Shown in pieces: positions 1 through 6,023 of a DNA stretch of 24,759 nt; the stretch's first letter is position 1; the number at the start of each line of letters is the position of its first letter. A program made the position numbers and the translations under genes. The stretch is taken from the IMG/VR virus record IMGVR_UViG_3300044675_001726, positions 1 to 24,759 of that record; one strand, written 5' to 3'. Under the pieces are notes generated by a model that was not told the DNA's origin, did no database searches, and saw only the letters and a program-made list of their open reading frames with translations. Source of the DNA: a virus.

Positions 1-102
1 GTTTATAGACGACTGCTCAGGTCTATTAGCCACGAAGATTCAACTCCTGCTAACTTTCCCATCAAGGGAACATCCGTTGTAAAACCTTTTAAAGTCTCAT
101 AG
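1..102 (+). CDS. Possible 3' end of a plus-strand gene (partial, convergent)
   Basis: Frame 1 of the plus strand is open from the window edge to a TAG at 100-102. It encodes 33 residues, hydrophilic and ending in ...TSVVKPFKVS. If real, it is the C-terminus of a gene entering from the left and converging on the leftward genes. Structural genes missing from this window could lie in that direction. The minus strand of the same stretch is also open for about 37 codons, ending at a TAA near position 6, but has no convincing start codon or ribosome site. Coding on either strand is therefore uncertain. A small A/T hairpin (AATAG-TAT-CTATT, about 106-118) lies between this stop and the next gene's stop and could act as a weak shared terminator. 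Product unknown. Confidence 0.4.
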   Translation, partial: VYRRLLRSISHEDSTPANFPIKGTSVVKPFKVS

Positions 103-121
103 CGGAATAGTATCTATTATA

Positions 122-391
122 CTACTTCTTTTTTACTGCTGTTTTCTTTGCTGGTGCCTTCTTAACTACCTTAGCAGTCTTTAGTGCTACCTCAACCTCT
201 TTAACATCTGGCATCTTGCCAAATGCCAAGTCATTAGGGTTGGCTGCTCTCAATACTACGGGGACAAGTGCTCCAAGTAGTGAGTATGCTAGTGTCTGTG
301 GATCTGTCACTCCAGAGGCATACATTGCTGTTGCTGCTCCAAGAACTGATCTTCCATATGACGCTAGTGCTCTTTTAATTTGTTCATTCAT
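122..391 (-). CDS. Small membrane protein with Lys-rich tail, holin candidate
   Basis: The protein has 89 residues. After a short basic N-terminus come two moderately hydrophobic segments (about residues 13-28 and 34-50). A charged linker follows, then a Lys/Ala/Pro tail (last 20 residues) like the tail on the endolysin at 6331-6945. A small size, two membrane segments and a basic C-terminus match many phage holins, but the family is not certain and the 94-aa protein at 13838-14122 is a stronger holin candidate. The start is firm: a perfect AGGAGG lies 8 bases upstream, and the TAG stop of the preceding XapX gene is built into that ribosome site. It is the last leftward gene in the window. 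Confidence 0.6.
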   Translation of the reverse strand: MNEQIKRALASYGRSVLGAATAMYASGVTDPQTLAYSLLGALVPVVLRAANPNDLAFGKMPDVKEVEVALKTAKVVKKAPAKKTAVKKK

Positions 392-401
392 AATTTTCCT
401 C

Positions 402-560
402 CTAGGATATTATTTTTGTTAGTGCTGTGAATCCAATCCATAGACCAATAATTCCTGCGACTCCCGCAAAAACTGGTGGTGCTGGGACTGGTAATTTGAA
501 TGCGGCAAATACTACGCCACATCCAAAACCTGTTAGTGTTGACAAGATAACATCTTTCAT
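402..560 (-). CDS. XapX-domain small membrane protein
   Basis: The gene encodes 52 residues. It has two hydrophobic segments (residues 4-21 and 31-48) around a conserved-looking turn, KLPVPAPP (22-29), followed by a Gly-rich second helix (FAGVAGIIGLWIG). This arrangement is typical of the XapX family of about 50-residue bacterial inner-membrane proteins, whose function is unknown. The ATG overlaps the previous gene's TGA (ATGA), and its own TAG lies inside the next gene's ribosome site (CCTAGGAGG), so translation of all three genes is probably coupled. A second copy of a host-like membrane protein family, next to an 89-aa holin candidate, suggests a role in envelope changes during infection, but that is inference. 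Confidence 0.7.
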   Translation of the reverse strand: MKDVILSTLTGFGCGVVFAAFKLPVPAPPVFAGVAGIIGLWIGFTALTKIIS

Positions 561-721
561 CGATAACCTTTTTCTGATAATTCTTTATAATGATTTAAAC
601 AAACATCAACAATCGATGTCTCTGTTCCGTATATTTTTTCTGCTTCAAGTTCACACTCAGATACATTGCATGAATAGAACGCATCAAATGCACGATCCTC
701 ATATGGCTTGAATTTTATCAT
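557..721 (-). CDS. 54-aa putative zinc-knuckle protein
   Basis: The gene encodes 54 residues and fills the space between a 2OG oxygenase and the XapX gene. It has ATGA-type overlaps at both ends, which is the main evidence that it is real. Potential metal ligands are C18, C23, C41 and H44 (SCNVSEC ... DVCLNHY). The spacing resembles the C-x2-C / C-x-H-H ligands of the DUF7455-like protein at 5573-5827, so it may be a short zinc-binding domain. No family was recognised. The rest of the sequence is acidic and probably helical at the C-terminus. Confidence 0.65.
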   Translation of the reverse strand: MIKFKPYEDRAFDAFYSCNVSECELEAEKIYGTETSIVDVCLNHYKELSEKGYR

Positions 722-1269
722 CTGACCAGTCCACTTTCGGGTCTTACACGGCTAGATCCTTCAATTGTAAACCATAGAGTAGAGGAGTATCTTTCTTTTA
801 CAGTATTTTCAAGAACTTCGTGCCAGTAGTTTTCATTGCTGGGAAATGTAATAAGACTATTAGACTTTGGCTTAATCTTAAGATTATGATCTGTAAAGTT
901 TATTTCTCCTCCTTCATAGTCATCGTTAATATAGTATATTGCTGCAAAATCCCCCGTAGTATCTGCATGCTCATTCATCTTGTAGCCTTTTTCAAACTTA
1001 ATCAGGTGTACTTCTTTTCTTTCAAAAACATTAAGACTTACATTGTAGGTTTCTCTGCATTTTTTATCGGCAATCCTAAAAACTTTTTCTAATATACTGA
1101 TGATTTGTTCTGGCAGTCCATCTTTAAAAAATTTAACACCCCAAGGCTGAGTAACCCAAGAATCAAGATTGGTTGTATAATAAAGAAGTTGTCTATGCTC
1201 TTCTATAGATAAAACATTTTCTGTAATTTGTATATTGTCTACAGAATTTCCTAATTCAGATATTGTCAT
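718..1269 (-). CDS. 2OG-Fe(II) oxygenase, prolyl-4-hydroxylase-like (tandem copy 2)
   Basis: The protein has 183 residues. The jelly-roll core of a 2-oxoglutarate/Fe(II) dioxygenase is clear: HxD iron ligands H101/D103, distal ligand H150 (YWHEVL), and the 2OG-binding Arg at R160, ten residues after it. The segment YYINDDYEGGEINF (112-125) is typical of the P4H/2OG-FeII_Oxy_3 group. Such enzymes hydroxylate protein side chains, small molecules or bases; the substrate here is unknown. It is a paralogue of the gene directly upstream (1272-1874), with closely similar cores and a 2-bp gap, so a tandem duplication is likely. There is no clear Shine-Dalgarno sequence, but an extended -10-like TGGTATAAA ends 5 nt before the ATG. 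Confidence 0.9.
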   Translation of the reverse strand: MTISELGNSVDNIQITENVLSIEEHRQLLYYTTNLDSWVTQPWGVKFFKDGLPEQIISILEKVFRIADKKCRETYNVSLNVFERKEVHLIKFEKGYKMNEHADTTGDFAAIYYINDDYEGGEINFTDHNLKIKPKSNSLITFPSNENYWHEVLENTVKERYSSTLWFTIEGSSRVRPESGLVR

Positions 1270-1271
1270 TT

Positions 1272-1874
1272 TTATTTATACCATTCTGCATTTTTGTTAA
1301 AAGTAGAACCAGTAAACTGAAACCACATAGATGTGCTATATCGGTCTCCACTTCGAATCGTAAGGACTTCATGTAAGTAATTTTCATTGCCAGGAAAGAA
1401 AACAACACTGTTAGGCTTTGGATGAATCTTTACATTGTAATCTGGAAAGTTTATCTCTCCGCCAACATAGTCGTCATTAATATAGTATATCGATGCAATG
1501 TGATTTGATTCTACTGAATCTGTATCTATATGTGGATATAAAACAAGACCCCGTGGAAACTTAATTAAAACAAGGTTGTCCCTTTTAAAATCATTAATCT
1601 TTACATCATAAAAATCTGTGGCAGTATTTTGAACAAATACAAATATTTTTTCTAACATATTTAAAATGTCTTGTGGCATCTGGTCTGGACCAACAGTCTC
1701 GGCATCCCATGGCTCGTGAACCCATTCTTTACGGGCCTTTACATACTCAAGTAAAACTGTGTGCTCTTCTTCAGACAAGATATTTTCTATATATCGAATG
1801 TTTTCTGAAGAACTTCCTATTTTTTCAACATTTTTTAAATAGACTTCATCTTTGTTTGATGGATCATTAATCAT
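1272..1874 (-). CDS. 2OG-Fe(II) oxygenase, prolyl-4-hydroxylase-like (tandem copy 1)
   Basis: The protein has 200 residues and the same fold as its downstream neighbour: H115 and D117 (YPHIDTD), a GGEINF strand near 138-143, H168 (YLHEVL) and R178 (DRYSTSMWF). All expected iron and 2-oxoglutarate ligands are present, so it should be active. It is about 17 residues longer, mostly in the N-terminal and C-terminal extensions, where the two paralogues differ most. The differing ends suggest different substrates rather than simple redundancy. Its ATG overlaps the TGA of the preceding membrane-protein gene (ATGA). Confidence 0.9.
   Translation of the reverse strand: MINDPSNKDEVYLKNVEKIGSSSENIRYIENILSEEEHTVLLEYVKARKEWVHEPWDAETVGPDQMPQDILNMLEKIFVFVQNTATDFYDVKINDFKRDNLVLIKFPRGLVLYPHIDTDSVESNHIASIYYINDDYVGGEINFPDYNVKIHPKPNSVVFFPGNENYLHEVLTIRSGDRYSTSMWFQFTGSTFNKNAEWYK
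1275..1283 (-). promoter_or_regulatory. Possible extended -10 element before the second tandem oxygenase
   Basis: On the minus strand this reads TGGTATAAA, ending 5 nt before the ATG of 718-1269. The spacing would give a leaderless or nearly leaderless transcript. No good -35 is visible. It lies in the last codons of the upstream oxygenase gene (TGG TAT AAA TAA), so chance is a real possibility. Confidence 0.3.
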
Positions 1875-2278
1875 GTATCTATTTTACCATAGTCTTCTGG
1901 TAGCAGTTTCTTTAGTTCTTCATATGCTCCAGTGATTTTTTTCATAGAGTAGTAGTTGGGAGCCATAGATCCGACATCCCCATACTCTTTAAAATAACTA
2001 ATCTCTGGCTCAATATCACTAATAAACTTATTTAAAGATGCTTGCACTTCGTCTATATAGGTGTATGCCCAGTCACGAGAATCTGAAATAAATTTTAAAA
2101 AGTCTTCATTAGACTGTTCTTGCTCTGTTTTTGTTTCTTGTTTTTGTGCTTCCTGGATCATCATAAAATCTAGCATATTGGCAACTATCTGTATAGTCTT
2201 TTTTCTTTGAATGTAAAAAAGAAAACCTAATACCGTAGATGTGACTGATAAAATAACTAACAATATCGGCTGGATCAT
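1871..2278 (-). CDS. Hypothetical protein with N-terminal membrane anchor
   Basis: The protein has 135 residues. A single hydrophobic helix spans about residues 4-22, followed by a basic stop-transfer RKK, a Gln/Glu-rich linker (about 40-60) and a helical soluble domain. That domain contains a Trp/Tyr-rich stretch (DSRDWAYTYIDEVQ, 66-79). The layout suggests an N-in bitopic protein with its soluble domain on the side after the anchor. No known domain was recognised. It is tightly coupled to both neighbours by ATGA overlaps. Confidence 0.65.
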   Translation of the reverse strand: MIQPILLVILSVTSTVLGFLFYIQRKKTIQIVANMLDFMMIQEAQKQETKTEQEQSNEDFLKFISDSRDWAYTYIDEVQASLNKFISDIEPEISYFKEYGDVGSMAPNYYSMKKITGAYEELKKLLPEDYGKIDT

Positions 2279-2514
2279 AGTTCTTTGCCACCCTCTCTAA
2301 CTAGAAGAACAATTGCTCCGTTATCCTCTAGTGCCTTCTTTACACGAATCATATATTCAATAGCCTGCTTTTTTAACTCCACAGTCTCTAAAGACATAAA
2401 GTCTTTTTCTTTTGCTTTTACTGTTATAAAGTCATCATTATCTATAATCTGTAAAGAAAAATTATTAGGAGCATGAAGTGATCTAAATGCTCTTCTCATT
2501 GCGTCTGTGTACAT
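2275..2514 (-). CDS. Hypothetical small cytoplasmic protein
   Basis: The protein has 79 residues, no membrane segment and no cysteines. Predicted order is helix (1-14), beta (FSLQIIDNDDFITVKAK), a long helix (VELKKQAIEYMIRVKKALEDNG) and a final strand (AIVLLVREG), a small alpha/beta domain. A GGAG ribosome site lies 5 nt before the ATG, and the TGA overlaps the next ATG. It sits directly after the WhiB-like gene. No function is assigned. Confidence 0.6.
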   Translation of the reverse strand: MYTDAMRRAFRSLHAPNNFSLQIIDNDDFITVKAKEKDFMSLETVELKKQAIEYMIRVKKALEDNGAIVLLVREGGKEL

Positions 2515-2515
2515 A

Positions 2516-2797
2516 TTACTCCATTGTTAATGATTGCCATGTCATTCCCCAGTCATTTTTACTCTTGTGGCTAGAGAATTCTTTTGATATCTCTCCATTT
2601 TCTAAGTATACCCCGCCCCAAACACCCCACTCTTTACCTGAAATTCCAACAGAAAAACATTCTTTTCTTACTGGGCAGGAAAAGCATAAAGCATCTATTG
2701 CTGGCCTTAGTATTTCATCATCTTCATATTTGTCAAAGAATAAATTTGTGTCATAATCTAAACAAACAGCGTTGTCTTTCCATTTAAATTTATTCAA
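2516..2797 (-). CDS. WhiB-like Fe-S transcription regulator
   Basis: The protein has 93 residues. It has the four-cysteine pattern of the WhiB family: C12, then C38-x2-C41-x5-C47, followed by the GVWGG turn (58-62). These cysteines hold a [4Fe-4S] cluster, and in studied members the protein binds region 4 of the primary sigma factor. The family is restricted to actinobacteria and their phages, so this gene is the best host indicator in the window. The expected basic DNA-binding tail after GVWGG is weak (only SSHKSK), so it may act mainly through sigma factor. The start is TTG at 2797, joined as TAATTG to the upstream stop. It could re-programme host or phage promoters. Confidence 0.88.
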   Translation of the reverse strand: MNKFKWKDNAVCLDYDTNLFFDKYEDDEILRPAIDALCFSCPVRKECFSVGISGKEWGVWGGVYLENGEISKEFSSHKSKNDWGMTWQSLTME

Positions 2798-3010
2798 TTA
2801 GATCACATACTTATCAGGAATTTCCCAACCTAGATTAGAAGGAACAAACTCTTTTTTCATTTGCCATTTGTTGTTTTTATAAATGCCAAACTTTGAAAAG
2901 TATGCCTTCTCTGATGGAAATGTTTCCACTACTGTCCATCCATCCCAAGACAGTTGTCTGTTCTTGTTGACTATTGATTCCATAGTCTCTAAAGAATTAA
3001 TTAACTTCAT
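2798..3010 (-). CDS. Hypothetical protein, aromatic-rich
   Basis: The protein has 70 residues and many aromatics (SWDGWTVVETF, AYFSKFGIYKNNKWQMKKEF). It reads as a small beta sheet: the segments WTVVETF, FGIYKNNKW and KKEFVPS alternate polar and aromatic residues. A 'SWDGW' to 'GWEIP' layout is something I associate with small hypothetical proteins of actinobacteriophages, but I cannot name a Pfam family. It is the first gene after a 50-bp gap and directly precedes the WhiB gene, with which it probably shares a transcript. Confidence 0.65.
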   Translation of the reverse strand: MKLINSLETMESIVNKNRQLSWDGWTVVETFPSEKAYFSKFGIYKNNKWQMKKEFVPSNLGWEIPDKYVI

Positions 3011-3060
3011 AGTGTTTCCGTTCTGTTTGTGTGCAAAGCACTGGCTTATGTATATTCTAT

Positions 3061-3411
3061 TTAAAAATTATATACATTTGTATTGATGTTGTTTAGTTTT
3101 GAAAAATGAACAAGTTTAGACATTGGCTCTTTTGGTTTACATAAAAAAGCAAAATGATTTAACTCTGAAATATTTGTTTCAATCCACCAATGTGGGACAG
3201 GCTTATACTTAATACTTTTACCACGAGACTTTAAGCCTCTTTCTGATAAGTTAACAAACTCCATGGCCATCATATTAATGTTTTCTGGTCCTGCAGAATA
3301 TAGATAAAATTCTTTATCTTCTTCTGTTAATTCAGATAAGGCAACAGCCATAGATCTAAGGAAGATCTGGTAGTCATCAAAACTACTGGTCCCCTGAACT
3401 CCTACTATCAT
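3061..3411 (-). CDS. Possible SLOG/Rossmann-like nucleotide-binding protein
   Basis: The protein has 116 residues when started at the ATG at 3411. That codon has AAGGG 7 nt upstream; a TTG six bases earlier is too close to the ribosome site. The layout is strand (MIVGVQGTSS), FDDY loop, helix, strand (FYLYSAGP), helix with NLSERG, then strand (KYKPVPHWW) and a final strand/helix pair. A glycine-rich first loop, an acidic DDY and a second strand ending in SAGP recall YspA-type SLOG domains, which bind nucleotides or nucleotide-derived ligands. The similarity is to the fold layout only and is inferred. It overlaps the preceding gene by 29 bp. Confidence 0.55.
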   Translation of the reverse strand: MIVGVQGTSSFDDYQIFLRSMAVALSELTEEDKEFYLYSAGPENINMMAMEFVNLSERGLKSRGKSIKYKPVPHWWIETNISELNHFAFLCKPKEPMSKLVHFSKLNNINTNVYNF

Positions 3412-3799
3412 TGCCAATCCCTTCTCTTAATTTATCCATTATGAATAACATCTTGTCTAATTGTACCTTATCCATGTGTATCGTGTCAACTTGTTCTGCT
3501 GCTTCCTTATCGATAAGTTCATCAACTAGTGGTGCTTTATAAAAAATATTGTCCTTGATCCAGTACGCATCATTATCAAAAATAATAACCTTTATGTTTG
3601 TTTTATCATAATGAAGGTTTGCCTGAGTTTTAACCTTTATTCTTCTTGCATTATTTTTTCTATTGCTATATCGGTGCTGCAACATTGACTGACTAATTAT
3701 AGGCTGCCGATTATTCCTTATATTATTTCTCAGGATGTATATGTATAATAGCAAAATGATAGTTAGAGTTGTCCCAATAGCACCATAAAAATTATTCAT
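3383..3799 (-). CDS. Hypothetical membrane-anchored protein
   Basis: The protein has 138 residues. One hydrophobic helix (about 8-23, TTLTIILLLYIYIL) is followed by a strongly basic, Asn/Arg-rich linker (24-60). A small soluble domain follows (KVIIFDNDAYWIKDNIFYKAPLVDELID), then an acidic helix. The basic residues after the helix suggest the C-terminal part stays in the cytoplasm. It starts with AGGAG 7 nt upstream and probably has its own promoter at 3818-3826. No family was recognised. Confidence 0.65.
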   Translation of the reverse strand: MNNFYGAIGTTLTIILLLYIYILRNNIRNNRQPIISQSMLQHRYSNRKNNARRIKVKTQANLHYDKTNIKVIIFDNDAYWIKDNIFYKAPLVDELIDKEAAEQVDTIHMDKVQLDKMLFIMDKLREGIGNDSRSSGDQ

Positions 3800-3817
3800 A
3801 AATACTCCTAGACACCC

Positions 3818-3826
3818 AGTATATCA
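3818..3826 (-). promoter_or_regulatory. Extended -10 promoter candidate
   Basis: The minus strand reads TGATATACT, an extended -10 (TGnTATAnT). A transcript would start near 3811, just ahead of the AGGAG ribosome site of the 138-aa gene. No clear -35 is seen, which is usual for extended -10 promoters. It lies at the stop codon of the 110-aa gene. Confidence 0.4.
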
Positions 3827-4156
3827 GTTTTTGTTAAAAAGAGCCTTCACTATTTCTTCAATGACTACTCTCTCATCTTTTGGTAAAGACTTTATGGCTA
3901 AAGCATCAAAGCCTTTTGGTCCTAACTTTACCAAAGGATCTTTCTCTGTTATATTCATGTCAAGGAAACCTTTTTCCCAAAGTTTTAAAGTTACCTCTGA
4001 AAAATATGCAGACAAGTCCTCGCTAAGCCTAGCATCAATATCTTTAAGCCTCTCTGTAGGCTTATACAATGGCTCTCCAGTCTCAGAGTCTTTACCTGCA
4101 AACTCTAGGCCACCATTTAAAACTAGGTTGTCAACAATATCAAAGTCATCACTCAC
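3824..4156 (-). CDS. Hypothetical protein, acidic and helical
   Basis: The protein has 110 residues, is acidic, and has no membrane segment or cysteines. It begins with a disordered acidic stretch (SDDFDIVDN), then a short Gly-rich loop (LNGGLEFAGKDSETGEPLYKP) and a mostly helical remainder ending in VVIEEIVKALF. It overlaps the nuclease gene upstream by 4 bp (ATGA). I recognise no domain. The position after a DNA-degrading nuclease could mean a joint role, but nothing in the sequence shows it. Confidence 0.6.
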   Translation of the reverse strand: MSDDFDIVDNLVLNGGLEFAGKDSETGEPLYKPTERLKDIDARLSEDLSAYFSEVTLKLWEKGFLDMNITEKDPLVKLGPKGFDALAIKSLPKDERVVIEEIVKALFNKN

Positions 4157-4560
4157 TTGCCAGACTTCTTTCTGGCCTTTGCAAGTGCAGCGAAATCTTT
4201 GACCTTTGTCTCTCCCATATAGCCCCAGGCATGGCCATCATTGATCATCTTGTCATTGATTGAAACGGTATCCCCATCAAGGTATACCCAACCAAGGATG
4301 CGACCATACTTTTCTGATGAGTCCATCTTCTCTGTCTTGATCACTACAGACTTAGCACTGTCAATAGCAGCCTTTAAATAAGCCTTTGCTTCCAGTCCTA
4401 AAGCCTTTTCAGCCTTGTCTGTTGTACGAGACTCAGGTGTATCAATACCAGCCAGCCTGACTCTTGAACTAAAAGAGATGTCAAACCCTAAATCAATATC
4501 GACATCAATGGTATCTCCATCAACTACCTTTGTTACTTTCTTTACATAATATTCAAACAT
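4153..4560 (-). CDS. Staphylococcal nuclease-like (thermonuclease) protein
   Basis: The protein has 135 residues from the ATG at 4560. An upstream ATG at 4575 is less likely because the GGGGGAGA ribosome site lies between the two. The OB-fold nuclease signature is complete: D14/D21 region (VVDGDTIDVDID), R35 and D40-T41-P-E43 (RLAGIDTPE), and R87 (EKYGR). These are the calcium and phosphate ligands and catalytic Arg/Glu of the SNase family, which cuts DNA or RNA to 3'-phosphates. There is no signal peptide, so it should act inside the cell, for example in host DNA breakdown or nucleotide salvage. It is coupled to the DUF2061 gene upstream (TAATG). Confidence 0.9.
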   Translation of the reverse strand: MFEYYVKKVTKVVDGDTIDVDIDLGFDISFSSRVRLAGIDTPESRTTDKAEKALGLEAKAYLKAAIDSAKSVVIKTEKMDSSEKYGRILGWVYLDGDTVSINDKMINDGHAWGYMGETKVKDFAALAKARKKSGK

Positions 4561-4763
4561 TATTTTCTCCCCCATTTAACTTTATTCCAACCACGCTCAT
4601 GGAAGTAATAAAGGATTGTTTTTGTAACTACCTCGAAACTTGCGATTGCACCTGCTGTAACTGGCTCTTTGGTTATAAGCCAAGCAATAGCAAATGTATC
4701 TGCTGTTCCAATTATACGCCATGTAATAGCCTTTAGTGCTGATCTTTGTTTAGATACATTCAT
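4560..4763 (-). CDS. DUF2061 small membrane protein (copy 1)
   Basis: The protein has 67 residues from the ATG at 4763, with GGAG 8 nt upstream; an in-frame GTG 9 bases earlier overlaps that site. The DUF2061 pattern is clear: basic N-terminus with AITWRIIGT, two membrane helices (about 15-31 and 36-52), and the C-terminal K-T-x-L-Y-Y-x-H-E-R-x-W motif. The family is widespread in bacteria with no known function. A second member lies at 6130-6330. The last codons contain the ribosome site for the nuclease gene. Confidence 0.85.
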   Translation of the reverse strand: MNVSKQRSALKAITWRIIGTADTFAIAWLITKEPVTAGAIASFEVVTKTILYYFHERGWNKVKWGRK

Positions 4764-4855
4764 GCTGGCCACTCCATATTTTTAGGGCCTTTAGTTATTA
4801 AGTTCCAAACCTTAGATGCCCATTTCTTTGCGCTTTTGCGTAGCCGATATAGCAT
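4760..4855 (-). CDS. 31-aa basic, Trp-rich mini-protein
   Basis: The ORF encodes 31 residues, starting inside the 3' end of the kinase/nucleotidyltransferase gene (44-nt overlap). It ends in an ATGA overlap with the DUF2061 gene. Without it there would be an unexplained 48-bp gap between those two genes. The peptide is basic and amphipathic, with three Trp and seven Lys (RKSAKKWASKVWNLITKGPK). A GGGGG run 9 nt before the ATG is only a weak ribosome site. Stop/start coupling argues that it is translated; function is unknown. It could also act only as a translational coupler. Confidence 0.45.
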   Translation of the reverse strand: MLYRLRKSAKKWASKVWNLITKGPKNMEWPA

Positions 4856-5573
4856 GAATGTCTGCCCCCAAATCTACTTGCTCAATCTTATACCCTACAT
4901 CACGACCATACACAATGTTAGTAATGTTAGGCAATCTTAATACTAATGCACCATCCATAAATTCATCTTTGGCAATATATTCTTTTACCTGATCAAACTT
5001 AAGTGGATCCTTTTCACTTGTATTATAGGTATTACGGACTCCCAGAAGTACCTGCTCAGTTCTCTTGCCAGCCTCCTTGTAAAGGGCGTGGTGGCCTTCG
5101 TGCCAAGGCTGGTACCTACCTAGCATAAGTGTTGTGGGTGCAGACCAGTCATGTAGTCTGAACTGCTTAATAATTTCTGTTGCTTTTTCGTTTGCGTTCC
5201 ACTCATGACTAATAAAAGCCATGTCAAAATTGCTGGGTACTTCAAACATTTTATTAGTATCTTCAAATCTGCTTTCTTCAATTGTTTCCATGTAGATTAA
5301 AATATCTGGCTTTCCAAATGCTTTACGAGTTAATTCTGTTGGGCATACAAAATCTACAATGACTGGAGCAACACCTTGTTTTGCAATTAGCCTTGCCATC
5401 TCTCCCATTCGTCGTGCTTGTTCAAGCCTGTCTTCAGGAGTAAATCCAAGATCAGAATTTACTGTTGCACGAACTTCATCTGCATTAAGATGTATAGCAT
5501 TAATTCTTTCTTTTAAAGCCTTTGCAAGTTCTGTTTTACCAGAACCAGGTAGTCCAATAATCTGAATGATCAT
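4812..5573 (-). CDS. APS-kinase-like / HxGH nucleotidyltransferase fusion protein
   Basis: The protein has 253 residues in two domains. Residues 1-135 look like adenylylsulfate (APS) kinase: Walker A GLPGSGKT (7-14), NADEVR (30-35), DLGFTPEDR (41-49) and the RR pair at 54-55, matching the APS-binding region. Residues 145-253 form a small HxGH nucleotidyltransferase: GRYQPWHEGH (152-161), NIVYGRDVGY (219-228) and ISATQKR (242-248), as in cytidylyl- and NMN-adenylyltransferases. APS kinase makes PAPS, the sulfate donor, and a sulfotransferase is encoded at 16556-17317. Whether the second domain acts on sulfate, a sugar phosphate or NMN is not visible. It is smaller than ATP sulfurylase. The ATG overlaps the preceding TAATG junction. 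Confidence 0.85.
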   Translation of the reverse strand: MIIQIIGLPGSGKTELAKALKERINAIHLNADEVRATVNSDLGFTPEDRLEQARRMGEMARLIAKQGVAPVIVDFVCPTELTRKAFGKPDILIYMETIEESRFEDTNKMFEVPSNFDMAFISHEWNANEKATEIIKQFRLHDWSAPTTLMLGRYQPWHEGHHALYKEAGKRTEQVLLGVRNTYNTSEKDPLKFDQVKEYIAKDEFMDGALVLRLPNITNIVYGRDVGYKIEQVDLGADIHAISATQKRKEMGI

Positions 5574-5827
5574 TAGTAATCCTTACCCTTTGACTTATTC
5601 TCAACAAGTTTTTCTCTTTCATCAAGGATGGTAAGAGCAAAAGACATCATTTTTTTATAACCTTCAGGATTATCCATAATCTTATTGTAGTGATGTCCAC
5701 AAAACATTAAATCTCCAGAGATTCCAGTAACTTGAACTAACGCTTCAGCAGCACAAGAATCACACCTATCCAATGGAGATAGTGTCCACTGCTTTACTTC
5801 TACTGATTCATCAATCATTGTCTTCAT
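5573..5827 (-). CDS. DUF7455-like zinc-binding protein
   Basis: The protein has 84 residues from the ATG at 5827. A GTG 45 bases upstream lies inside the FmdB gene and is less likely. The centre reads LDRCDSCAAEA ... LMFCGHHYNK, with likely zinc ligands C22, C25, C43 and H45 or H46. This is the pattern of the DUF7455 family, common in actinobacteria and their phages. The family has no established role; a zinc ribbon of this size usually binds nucleic acid or protein. A helical, charged C-terminal tail follows. It ends at the ATG of the kinase fusion. Confidence 0.75.
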   Translation of the reverse strand: MKTMIDESVEVKQWTLSPLDRCDSCAAEALVQVTGISGDLMFCGHHYNKIMDNPEGYKKMMSFALTILDEREKLVENKSKGKDY

Positions 5828-5837
5828 AGTATACTGC

Positions 5838-6023
5838 CTATTTCTTTCTGTTATCAGTGGAATAAAATCCACTACCGTTGAAAACTGCTCCTATATTCGA
5901 GTATACACGAACCAGAGGCAGATTGCAAGTTTCACAACCATACCCTGGATCGTCTTCTTTTATACTACGAACCTTTGTGTAGTTCTTATTACAGGACTCA
6001 CAAACATATTCGTAGGCTGGCAC
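5838..6023 (-). CDS. FmdB-family zinc ribbon protein
   Basis: The protein has 61 residues. The sequence opens with the family's P-x-Y-E-Y-x-C-E-x-C pattern. Two CxxC knuckles, C8/C11 and C30/C33, form a zinc ribbon, and the usual GSGFYSTD motif sits at 50-57. FmdB-type proteins are short and often annotated as regulatory, but their biochemical role is unclear. The start codon is GTG, overlapping the preceding TAG (TAGTG). It belongs to a run of small zinc proteins in this module. Confidence 0.85.
   Translation of the reverse strand: MPAYEYVCESCNKNYTKVRSIKEDDPGYGCETCNLPLVRVYSNIGAVFNGSGFYSTDNRKK

Noticed and set aside
1-110. tRNA, tmRNA or riboswitch at the left edge
   Set aside because: Hairpins are present, but no cloverleaf, no acceptor pairing and no known aptamer core could be drawn.
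2109-2291. 60-codon minus-strand ORF
   Set aside because: Out-of-frame shadow inside the membrane-anchored 135-aa gene; no start signal.
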